Below, piece by piece: positions 1 through 5,643 of a DNA stretch of 6,296 nucleotides (its first letter is position 1; each line of letters begins with the position of its first letter). The translations under genes were made by a program, and so were the position numbers. The notes beneath the pieces are model-generated. The model was not told the origin of the DNA and searched no databases. It saw only the letters and a program-made list of their open reading frames with translations. Source of the DNA: Ignavibacteriales bacterium (GTDB taxonomy: Bacteria > Bacteroidota > Ignavibacteria > Ignavibacteriales > Ignavibacteriaceae); the NCBI GenBank assembly GCA_027347125.1, contig DAIERC010000075.1, forward strand, positions 1-6,296, in the 5' to 3' direction.

Positions 1-1
1 G

Positions 2-310
2 AACGGAATATTGCTTGTGGATTATACAAACAAATTAAGAAAGTCGGGCGTTGAACTTCACGAGGCGGTAATAAGAGCGGGGCGTACGAGATTAAAACCT
101 ATCTTGATGACAACACTGGCAACAGTACTTGGTTTGATTCCTCTTGCTATTGGTGTGGGCGGTGAAAAATCACAATCGCCGCTTGCAATTGCCGTTATAG
201 GCGGGTTATCAATTTCAACTTTCTTAACGCTTCTTTTTATCCCGACGTTATACACAATTTTTGAAGAAAGGTTCAGAACAAAGATGATTAAGGAAGATGA
301 GGTTAAGTGA
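2..310 (+). CDS. RND-family efflux transporter, C-terminal end (partial, 5' end outside window)
   Basis: This is the C-terminus of a resistance-nodulation-division pump, a proton-driven inner-membrane transporter that exports drugs, metals or other small molecules through an adaptor and an outer-membrane channel. The frame is open from base 2 and reads NGILLVDYTNKLRKSG, the conserved loop after a late transmembrane helix in AcrB/MexB/CusA-type pumps. It continues with RLKPILMTTLATVLGLIPLA, a hallmark of the last transmembrane helices. A final hydrophobic helix (AVIGGLSISTFLTLLFIPTLY) and a short charged tail ending EDEVK follow. Family members are usually about 1,000-1,100 residues, so only about the last tenth is seen. 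A TTG at 11 could be misread as a start, but the conserved residues before it show the gene begins to the left. The stop overlaps the next gene by 4 bases, so the two are co-transcribed. The tail alone cannot separate hydrophobe pumps (HAE1) from metal pumps; the NGILLVD and GLIPLA wording leans to HAE1. Confidence 0.95.
   Translation, partial: NGILLVDYTNKLRKSGVELHEAVIRAGRTRLKPILMTTLATVLGLIPLAIGVGGEKSQSPLAIAVIGGLSISTFLTLLFIPTLYTIFEERFRTKMIKEDEVK
290..302 (+). promoter_or_regulatory. Ribosome binding region of the TolC-family gene
   Basis: Two purine-rich Shine-Dalgarno-like stretches, AAGGAAG (290-296) and GAGG (299-302), lie inside the end of the pump gene. The first is 10 bases before GTG 307; the second is 10 bases before ATG 313. 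Either start can therefore be served, which leaves the true N-terminus uncertain by two residues. The placement fits translational coupling across the stop/start overlap. Confidence 0.5.
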
Positions 311-1590
311 AAATGAAAAATATCAAATTCCTTTTTCTTTTGACTATTTTTTTACTGACAGTACCGGTTTATAGCCAGGTAGATACGCTTACAATAGATA
401 AATGCATCGAGATAGCGTTAAAAAGTAATCCGCAGATTAGGCTGGCTGAAAGCAATGTTGAATTATCCTCGTCGAGTTTAAAATCAACCCGGTCCCAAAT
501 ATTTCCGCAAATTTCATTTCAAACCGGATGGACAAGAAACGGCGGAACATCTTTTATCGGGCCGATTGTAAGGGAAGGATATTATAACAATTATTCTTAC
601 GGGTTTCAGCTTCAACAGCTTGTATTCGACTTTGGAAAAACGTACTCAAAAATTTCAGCTTCATCAGACTTGAATGAGGCGTCGCAGCAAGATTATATAA
701 GTTCAACACAAAACCTGATTATGAATACTTATATCGCTTACTTCTCTTACCTTCAAGCGCAAAGATTTATAAAGGTAAGCAATGAAACATTAAAACAAAC
801 CGAAGAGCATTTAAAACAGGCAAAAGCATTATACTCTGTTGGCAGGAGCCCGCAGTTCGATGTTTTGAAGGCGCAGACCGATGCAGATAATGCAAAAGTA
901 AATTTAATAACCGCGGAAAGTAATTTGAGGATTTCAAAGCTTCAGCTTGAAAATGTATTGAACAAGAAACTCGGAGATAAATTTTTTCTGCGGGATAATC
1001 TGGAAGTAAGCAAAGATACCATTGATGAAGCTGCCGCAATAAGCAACGCATTAAAAAAAAGGCCTGAGCTTATCTCGAGCAAATACAAAGTTGAAGCGAG
1101 CAAATCGTTATTAACATCCGCATGGACTGCGAACATGCCTTCCATTAATGTAGCCGGCGGTTACAATTGGAAAAATTACATACTCGATACAAAATTTCCG
1201 GATTCATGGAATGTCGGGGTTACGCTGTCGGTTCCGCTTTTTCAGGGATTTGCGCTGGACGCGGGAATAGACCAGGCGCGGGCGAATTTAAAAAATTCCG
1301 AAGCGCAAAATGATTTGACTATGCAGGCTGTTATCCTGGATGTACAGCAACAGTATGCAAATTTTCAGGTAGCCCGTAGTAAAATATCGGCAACAAAATC
1401 TTTGGCCGATCAGTCGGCGCTAACCTTAAAAACAGCTGTAGGCCGGTATGCGCAGGGTGTAGGCAGCCCGCTTGAAATTACCGACGCGCAAGTCGCTTAT
1501 TTCAACGCCCAAACTTTATATATTCAAGCTTTGTATGATTACCAGGTTGGTTACGTGCGTTTGCAAAGAGCAATGGGAACTTTAAAATAA
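307..1590 (+). CDS. TolC-family outer-membrane efflux channel protein
   Basis: This is the outer-membrane channel of a tripartite efflux system, a trimer forming a beta-barrel pore and a long periplasmic alpha-helical tunnel that docks with the RND pump and adaptor. The 427 residues match the usual 420-480 of the family. Residues 1-23 form a signal peptide with likely cleavage at YS|Q. Two OEP repeats follow. Repeat 1 (about 27-220) starts LTIDKCIEIALKSNPQI and contains YSVGRSPQFDVLKAQTDA. Repeat 2 (about 240-425) starts ISNALKKRPELISSKYK and contains YAQGVGSPLEITDAQVAY. The N P-x-I/L and GxG-S-xL-E-x-x-DAQ patterns are typical. The GTG at 307 overlaps the preceding TGA (bases 307-310); an ATG at 313 two codons later is equally possible. 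AAGGAAG at 290-296 and GAGG at 299-302 offer ribosome binding to either. The direct coupling to the pump gene makes it that pump's channel. Substrate unknown. Confidence 0.95.
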   Translation: MKMKNIKFLFLLTIFLLTVPVYSQVDTLTIDKCIEIALKSNPQIRLAESNVELSSSSLKSTRSQIFPQISFQTGWTRNGGTSFIGPIVREGYYNNYSYGFQLQQLVFDFGKTYSKISASSDLNEASQQDYISSTQNLIMNTYIAYFSYLQAQRFIKVSNETLKQTEEHLKQAKALYSVGRSPQFDVLKAQTDADNAKVNLITAESNLRISKLQLENVLNKKLGDKFFLRDNLEVSKDTIDEAAAISNALKKRPELISSKYKVEASKSLLTSAWTANMPSINVAGGYNWKNYILDTKFPDSWNVGVTLSVPLFQGFALDAGIDQARANLKNSEAQNDLTMQAVILDVQQQYANFQVARSKISATKSLADQSALTLKTAVGRYAQGVGSPLEITDAQVAYFNAQTLYIQALYDYQVGYVRLQRAMGTLK

Positions 1591-1629
1591 ATAATCACAA
1601 CTAATTTACTGTATCCGCCGAAAAGAAAA

Positions 1630-1667
1630 GCCTGCCGGGCTATTCATCCGGCAGGCCTGCACTTTTT
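1630..1667. terminator. Bidirectional rho-independent terminator between convergent genes
   Basis: A perfect 9-bp GC-rich stem, GCCTGCCGG (1630-1638) with CCGGCAGGC (1648-1656), encloses a 9-base loop. On the minus strand the stem is followed at once by a T-rich run (complement of 1621-1629, TTTTCTTTT), a textbook terminator for the TPR gene. On the plus strand a run of five T starts at 1663, six bases after the stem. That run overlaps the stop codon of the TPR gene and would end the efflux operon less tightly. Confidence 0.85.
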
Positions 1668-2430
1668 ATTTTATTGCCTTAAGAACAGTTTCAGCTGCGT
1701 TTTTATAAATCGGGTCTTCTTTTGCCTTATTCAAATATTCCTTTGCCTTCTTCATATCATTCTTTTGGCTGTAAGCCACGCCGATATAATAATCCGGCCC
1801 GGTTTCGCTAATATTCTTTTTATACTTCAACGCCTTTAGTCCGGCCGCAATCGCTTTGTCATACTGACTATCCAGCACGTAGTTTTTAGCTAATGAAAGG
1901 TAAGCAACATCATAATCTACATAGGTTACTGCTTTATTAAGAAAACCGATCGCTTTCTTATAACTTTTTTGATTTTCTGCTGTGTTGGCCAGGCCGGTGT
2001 ATGATAGCGCAAGATTAAATTTAACAGCCGAAGTAATAGCACTGTCTTTAGAAAGCGTTAATACTTTTTGAAAATTGTTAATTGCATCCTGATATTTTCC
2101 CTGGCTGTAATATACGTTTCCCAAATTATTATAAGACGCATCAAACTTGGGGTCTGCTTTTATGGAATGCTCAAAGTTTTTAATTGCTTCGTCGGAATTA
2201 TTCAGCTTCATCTGAGCAAAACCTAACTGATAATAAATTCTATAGTCTTTATCAAACGTCAAAGCTTTTTCAAAATCTGCAACTGCATCTTTATAATCAC
2301 CCTTTTGCGATTTTACTAATCCATCGTTAAAGGGTTGAACAGCTTCTTTTTTCATAGTTTGAGCCGAAGCAGTGTTAACTATAAATATTATGAAAAGAAG
2401 GCTGCATAATAAATAGGTTACTTTTTTCAT
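1666..2430 (-). CDS. Exported tetratricopeptide-repeat (TPR) protein
   Basis: This is a secreted or periplasmic helical-repeat protein of 254 residues that probably acts as a protein-binding scaffold; no catalytic motif is seen. Residues 1-23 are a signal peptide with an AxA-type site (ASA|QT). The rest is almost entirely TPR units, at about 30-63, 64-97, 98-129, 134-172 (with a short insertion), 175-207 and 213-246. They show the usual pattern, for example YNNLGNVYYSQGKYQDAINNF. I chose the ATG at 2430 over the in-frame ATG at 2442. GGAG (2440-2437) lies 6 bases before ATG 2430, and the upstream ATG overlaps that Shine-Dalgarno. The longer form would put MEIL before the usual MKK signal-peptide start. 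The gene converges on the efflux operon and shares its terminator. The DUF5686-type gene upstream is on the same strand but 490 bases away, so a separate promoter is likely. TPR arrays of this kind occur in many envelope and gliding/secretion contexts, and the partner cannot be told. Confidence 0.92.
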   Translation of the reverse strand: MKKVTYLLCSLLFIIFIVNTASAQTMKKEAVQPFNDGLVKSQKGDYKDAVADFEKALTFDKDYRIYYQLGFAQMKLNNSDEAIKNFEHSIKADPKFDASYNNLGNVYYSQGKYQDAINNFQKVLTLSKDSAITSAVKFNLALSYTGLANTAENQKSYKKAIGFLNKAVTYVDYDVAYLSLAKNYVLDSQYDKAIAAGLKALKYKKNISETGPDYYIGVAYSQKNDMKKAKEYLNKAKEDPIYKNAAETVLKAIK

Positions 2431-2436
2431 TAGTAT

Positions 2437-2440
2437 CTCC
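2437..2440 (-). promoter_or_regulatory. Shine-Dalgarno GGAG that decides the TPR gene start
   Basis: On the minus strand GGAG is followed by the six bases ATACTA and then ATG at 2430, ideal spacing. The G of the alternative ATG at 2442-2440 is the first base of this motif, so initiation at that upstream ATG would occlude it and has no comparable purine motif of its own. Confidence 0.7.
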
Positions 2441-2465
2441 ATTTTTTGTTTTGATGATTGATTAA

Positions 2466-2493
2466 TGCCGAAGAAGGGATTGAACCCTTACAC
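2466..2493 (-). other. tRNA-3'-end-like fragment (T-arm plus 3' acceptor strand), possible tRNA-Leu remnant or attachment scar
   Basis: Read on the minus strand, the 5-base arm AAGGG (2489-2485) and the T-loop core TTCAAT are followed by the matching arm CCCTT. Then come CTTCGGC and a discriminator-like A (2466). CTTCGGCA is the usual 3' acceptor strand of bacterial tRNA-Leu. Two things argue against a working tRNA. The loop between the perfect 5-bp arms has 6 bases instead of 7, and no matching 5' strand GCCGAAG occurs 70-90 bases upstream on the minus strand. No anticodon arm folds either. It may be a decayed tRNA, or the 3' copy left by an integrative element that used a tRNA gene as its site. 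Chance resemblance remains possible. No CCA is encoded. Confidence 0.35.
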
Positions 2494-2743
2494 TTAATAA
2501 TTTAGACAGTTTCAAAAATTCGTGCCAACAGGTTTGACCGTTTCCGCAAAATTTTTCCAAAAATAACTTTGTTTATTAAAATAATCAATGTTTCATTTAA
2601 TCAATTAATATCTTAAGCACATTCTTAATATTTTAATAAGCATTATTAATTTTTAATGTCCGCTATTATTCACCAACTATATTAATAAAAGATTTCCACT
2701 ACTATGTTATTGTAAGAATGGGATAGAAACTCCGGATATTACT

Positions 2744-2833
2744 TTACATTTTGCGAAGCCTTGTAAGCTCGAGACCAAGAAGTTTAAGTTCAATATTAAA
2801 CTCAGGAAGTTTTAGTTTAAGTAATTTGTTGAG
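2744..2833 (-). pseudogene. Possible leucine-rich reading-frame remnant
   Basis: A 29-codon stretch on the minus strand, bounded by in-frame stops (2836-2834 and 2746-2744), encodes an alternating Leu/Lys/Glu-rich peptide containing KLKLPEFNIELKLLGLELTR. It has no ATG, GTG or TTG start and no ribosome binding site. Its composition looks more protein-like than random AT-rich DNA, and the frame before the upstream stop continues as DAVSFVLLKI. It could be the tail of a decayed gene, but no family is recognised and chance is a real alternative. Confidence 0.15.
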
Positions 2834-2920
2834 TTATATTTTAAGTAGCACAAAACTTACCGCATCTTATCTATATCGTTTTTCGTAATTATTCAAATAC
2901 GAATTGCAAACAGCTAATAA

Positions 2921-5335
2921 TTAAAAGATGAATGTATTTATACCGAATCTAAAATTATTCACGCCGCGGTAATTAAGCCTCCATGCAAAATCCAATTGCA
3001 TGGGAAATAGCACCTGCCCGATCTCAAAGCCGGCCTCGTAAAACGGATGCCTGAAAGTTTGTGCGGGTAAAAGCAGTATCGATTTTGTTCCGGGGCTTAC
3101 ATCCGAATAAGCTATGTTTAAAAAACCAGTAAGCTGAAGTTCCCAGTTTTTTAAGTAAGGTATTTTAAGCATTCTGAACAATTCATCGCTGAAGTCATGT
3201 TCCAGATTGATTGTGAAAAGCCTGTCACCCAAGATCTGATTAACGTTTATGGTCCTGAACGAATAGCTCATCGCAGTAAGATCTATATTGCCCGGCAAAG
3301 CGTAAAGCGATTGATAAGGTATCTGGCCGTTTGTGTACATACCGTAAATTCTAAAATTAAGTTTTGCCGAGTTAAAAGTATTTAAAACCCCCCGGCTGTT
3401 AAACTCGTACTTTGTAAAATCGAGACCGGTTTTTAAGATAGAATTATTGGAATATGTAACCTCGCCGCCGAATGTAATATAAGATTGTCCCTGCGATATT
3501 CTTCTTATGAACAAGCCGTTTTCTATGTAATCCCTAAAATCAAAACTAAATCCGGCCTTCAATGCAATTATTTTAACAGGATAAATAGGAGGGTTAAAGG
3601 GAAAAGTTTTATCCTTTGCAAAGAACGAGAACTCAGTATTTTTTGCAGCTGATTTATCTGTATGGTTAACAATGCCCGCATTAAGGTTTAATACCGGAAA
3701 AACTTCGCCCGACGCGTTAATATCGAAACCGTTCGTATAATAATAATCCCTGAAGTCATCTTTTGAAACCAGCGCAAGTACGGTTGCGGTAAGTTCGTTA
3801 TAGTTATCCGAATTTCCGAAGAGTATGTTAAGCTTGTTAAAGGCGTTGAAAGATAATTTGTAAGTTCTGTAGTTGCCGAAAAAGTAAGAGAAATCAAAAT
3901 CGGCTTTAAGCTTCCTATCGGCAAAGCCGTAAGAAAACCGGGCGGATGAATTTAATCTTTCTTTATTAATGTTGTTCATAAACAAACCGAAATCAATACT
4001 GTTACCTTCTACCCTGTTAAAGTGGTACATGCCCAATGGCGCGCTTGTTGAAAAATTTTCCGAAAACCTCAAACGTGAAGACAGCGGTGAAAAATCATCC
4101 CAGAAGGTACGAGGTAAGTTACTTAAACTGTCAATCCTTTCATACGCTTTTTGTTCTTCAATTGTGTTTGGAATAGTAACGGCGTTTTCCCAGTATGTTG
4201 AATCTTTTTCATCGGCGTCCGGTAATACGGTTAGTACGGCCTTATTAAACATGTTATTATTCACCGGCTGATTAATCTTGTAATCATATAAAACGATATT
4301 AAGCTCAAACCCGAATTTAGCAAGCCCCAGAACATTTGCTTTTACGAAAAGTCTGTAATCAACAGGCATATAAATAGAATCGTTAAAAGAAGTAAACTGC
4401 TGGAAGATATTTACCGAATCAAAAATTCCGCCGGTGTTTGCGGCTCGGTTTAATCTTAAATTTACTTTTATAAGGTCAAAAGAACTATCGGCAATATAAA
4501 TATCTCCAACGAAACCCGGGTTGTCGGGGTCGTCGGGAGTCATAAATATTTCATAGACAGGTTTATTATCTATGGCCAGGGTGTTTTTTATGTAATAGAA
4601 ATAATATTTAAGCGCGTTCGAAGCGAGCGGTCCCGGGATAGGTTTACCGAAGAAATCGATGTTATCAGCGGAAAAATTTTTTATGATGCGTCCGCCTGTT
4701 AAAACATTAACCGTTGAAGGAAAGTTTGAACTTTGTTTCCGGGCAATAATAATTTCTTTATAGTCGTCCGGTTTTTTGAAATAACCCTTACTTTCATTTT
4801 CAAGAATGCCTGTAATCTTTAGCGCGGTGGTATCCGAACTGCCTATGCCTATGCCAACGCTGTTTCCGTTAGCGCGTATATCTTTTTGCGATTTTATTAT
4901 ACCTTTAGTGTACGCTTCAAATTCATACGATTGAAGCTGCCGGTCTCTTTCTTTTTTCTTTGCAATAGCATTTCTTATAATCTTTAGAGCGGGGTTGTCT
5001 CCCGGTTTTACAACAATTTCGGGGAAGTTTAAGTTTGTCTGGCTTAAATAAAAATTTATTCCATCAATGTTATTTCTCAAATTTATTGAAACGGTGTCCG
5101 ACATATAACCGATAAAAGAAGCGATTAGCTTATAATTGCCTAAAGGAAGCTTAAGTTCAAAGCTCCCGTTTTTATTTGCTGAAGTGCCTATTGTTGAATT
5201 TAGAACCCTGATATTAGCGTAGCTTAAGTAAGAATTTTTTGAGGAGTCTTTTACGCTGCCGTGTATAAAATATTGCTGCGCAAAGAGTGAAAATGTTGCT
5301 GCAAAAAATAAGATAACAACAAGTGCTTTTTTCAT
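2921..5335 (-). CDS. DUF5686-type outer-membrane protein with carboxypeptidase-regulatory-like domain
   Basis: This is a predicted outer-membrane beta-barrel protein of unknown function, 804 residues, about the usual length for the family. Residues 1-20 are a signal peptide (MKKALVVILFFAATFSLFAQ). Residues 22-108 form a carboxypeptidase-D regulatory-like beta-sandwich (IHGSVKD, then YANIRVLNSTIGTSANKNG and LPLGNYKLIASFIGYMSDTV), as at the N-terminus of many TonB-dependent receptors. From about 115 the DUF5686 signature begins with NPALKIIRNAIAKKKERDRQ and SYEFEAYTKGIIK. Around 245-296 it has YFYYIKNT, DNKPVYEIFMTP and FVGDIYIADSSFDLIKVNL. FWDDFSPLSSRL (411-422) precedes a C-terminal half of alternating beta-strands ending in Phe (FRFGINTFIF), as expected for BAM-assembled barrels. 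There is no TonB plug domain, so it is not a SusC-type receptor. The start ATG (5335) follows GGGCGGTGA, a weak Shine-Dalgarno. It is transcribed alone, divergently from the gene at 5644. No clear terminator follows the stop. Ligand and role are unknown. Confidence 0.88.
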   Translation of the reverse strand: MKKALVVILFFAATFSLFAQQYFIHGSVKDSSKNSYLSYANIRVLNSTIGTSANKNGSFELKLPLGNYKLIASFIGYMSDTVSINLRNNIDGINFYLSQTNLNFPEIVVKPGDNPALKIIRNAIAKKKERDRQLQSYEFEAYTKGIIKSQKDIRANGNSVGIGIGSSDTTALKITGILENESKGYFKKPDDYKEIIIARKQSSNFPSTVNVLTGGRIIKNFSADNIDFFGKPIPGPLASNALKYYFYYIKNTLAIDNKPVYEIFMTPDDPDNPGFVGDIYIADSSFDLIKVNLRLNRAANTGGIFDSVNIFQQFTSFNDSIYMPVDYRLFVKANVLGLAKFGFELNIVLYDYKINQPVNNNMFNKAVLTVLPDADEKDSTYWENAVTIPNTIEEQKAYERIDSLSNLPRTFWDDFSPLSSRLRFSENFSTSAPLGMYHFNRVEGNSIDFGLFMNNINKERLNSSARFSYGFADRKLKADFDFSYFFGNYRTYKLSFNAFNKLNILFGNSDNYNELTATVLALVSKDDFRDYYYTNGFDINASGEVFPVLNLNAGIVNHTDKSAAKNTEFSFFAKDKTFPFNPPIYPVKIIALKAGFSFDFRDYIENGLFIRRISQGQSYITFGGEVTYSNNSILKTGLDFTKYEFNSRGVLNTFNSAKLNFRIYGMYTNGQIPYQSLYALPGNIDLTAMSYSFRTINVNQILGDRLFTINLEHDFSDELFRMLKIPYLKNWELQLTGFLNIAYSDVSPGTKSILLLPAQTFRHPFYEAGFEIGQVLFPMQLDFAWRLNYRGVNNFRFGINTFIF

Positions 5336-5387
5336 TCACCGCCCGTTTTATATTATTAGCTTTGTAATTAACAAATTAATAATAAGT

Positions 5388-5393
5388 ATTATA
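5388..5393 (-). promoter_or_regulatory. Possible -10 box for the DUF5686-type gene
   Basis: The minus strand reads TATAAT about 53 bases upstream of the ATG at 5335. No good -35 is seen at the right spacing, and in such AT-rich DNA a perfect -10 can occur by chance. A Bacteroidetes-type TAnnTTTG box was not found intact; the nearest is TTAATTTG with one mismatch. Confidence 0.2.
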
Positions 5394-5505
5394 ATTAGGA
5401 ATTAAAACGAAAAATACTCAAGCGGGGCAAATCAATTAACAGCGGATAACGAATAGCAAAATATTTATCCGGCGAATTATTTTCATGCTTAATCCGGAAT
5501 CATCG

Positions 5506-5521
5506 TGCCGGATCGCCGGCA
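5506..5521. repeat. Perfect 6-bp GC-rich inverted repeat (hairpin)
   Basis: TGCCGG (5506-5511) and CCGGCA (5516-5521) form a perfect inverted repeat around the loop ATCG. It lies midway between two divergent genes, so it is not at the 3' end of any annotated gene, and no T-run follows on either strand. It could be an operator or a small REP-like palindrome. Two further CCGG tetramers lie close by, at 5469-5472 and 5494-5497. Confidence 0.4.
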
Positions 5522-5594
5522 TTTATTATCGGGAAAAAACAAAATAAATTTGTGCCGTAAAATAAATTGCCCTAATTACCTGCTAAGTAATATT

Positions 5595-5600
5595 TATAAT
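5595..5600 (+). promoter_or_regulatory. Possible -10 box for the LolA-like gene
   Basis: TATAAT lies 43 bases before the ATG at 5644. The best upstream -35-like sequence, TTGCCC (5567-5572), is 22 bases away, longer than the usual 16-19. A second candidate, TATATT (5624-5629), sits only 14 bases before the ATG. The call rests on the -10 match alone. Confidence 0.2.
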
Positions 5601-5643
5601 TTTTTTATCTTTAAGTGTACTTTTATATTAACACGGGAAAATA

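Larger units (their letters stand above)
2443..2920. other. AT-rich 478-base spacer without a supported gene
   Basis: This stretch separates two minus-strand genes and is more AT-rich by eye than the flanking coding sequence. It must hold the promoter of the TPR gene, but I see no clear -35/-10 pair. Three things stand out. A tRNA-3'-end-like sequence lies at 2466-2493. A leucine-rich open stretch without a start codon lies at 2744-2833 on the minus strand. A 7-bp AT-rich inverted repeat (AGTTTAA 2781-2787, TTAAACT 2796-2802) has a third direct copy at 2814-2820. No intact ORF with start, Shine-Dalgarno and recognisable protein was found, so the region may be decayed DNA. Confidence 0.6.
5336..5643. 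other. 308-base intergenic region between divergent genes
   Basis: This spacer must carry the promoters of two genes that point away from each other, the DUF5686-type gene to the left and the LolA-like gene to the right. It is AT-rich near both genes. TATAAT appears on the plus strand at 5595-5600 and on the minus strand at 5393-5388. Its middle (about 5468-5522) is a GC-richer patch with repeated CCGG and one perfect hairpin. A 20-codon ORF at 5485-5547 has no ribosome binding site and is not called. Confidence 0.6.

Noticed and set aside
767..1145. Minus-strand ORFs of 94 and 67 codons inside the TolC-family gene
   Set aside because: They are antisense to a complete, conserved OEP protein and translate to low-complexity sequence without a family signature.
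2514..2556. Inverted repeat AAAAATT (2514-2520) and AATTTTT (2550-2556)
   Set aside because: It is purely A/T, has a 29-base loop and no inner pairing; this is expected by chance in such AT-rich sequence.
2502..2600. Open minus-strand frame ending RSNLLARIFETV just upstream of the tRNA-like fragment, considered as an integrase tail
   Set aside because: Only about 30 codons are open, with no recombinase catalytic motif (no R-H-x-x-R or Tyr box), and AT-rich DNA can give this by chance.
2882..2903. Inverted repeat TTCGTA/TACGAA just after the DUF5686-type stop
   Set aside because: The 6-bp AT-rich stem with a 10-base loop lacks a following T-run on the minus strand, so it does not qualify as a terminator.
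3688..3924. Minus-strand 78-codon ORF in another frame within the DUF5686-type gene
   Set aside because: It is an out-of-frame overlap with a conserved beta-barrel coding region and has no ribosome binding site that I can see.
3969..4271. Plus-strand 100-codon ORF
   Set aside because: It lies wholly opposite the well-supported DUF5686-type gene, has no recognisable domain, and is explained by the codon bias of the real gene.
5485..5547. 20-codon plus-strand ORF starting MLNPESSCRIAG
   Set aside because: It has no Shine-Dalgarno and spans the GC-rich palindrome, which explains its composition; nothing supports translation.
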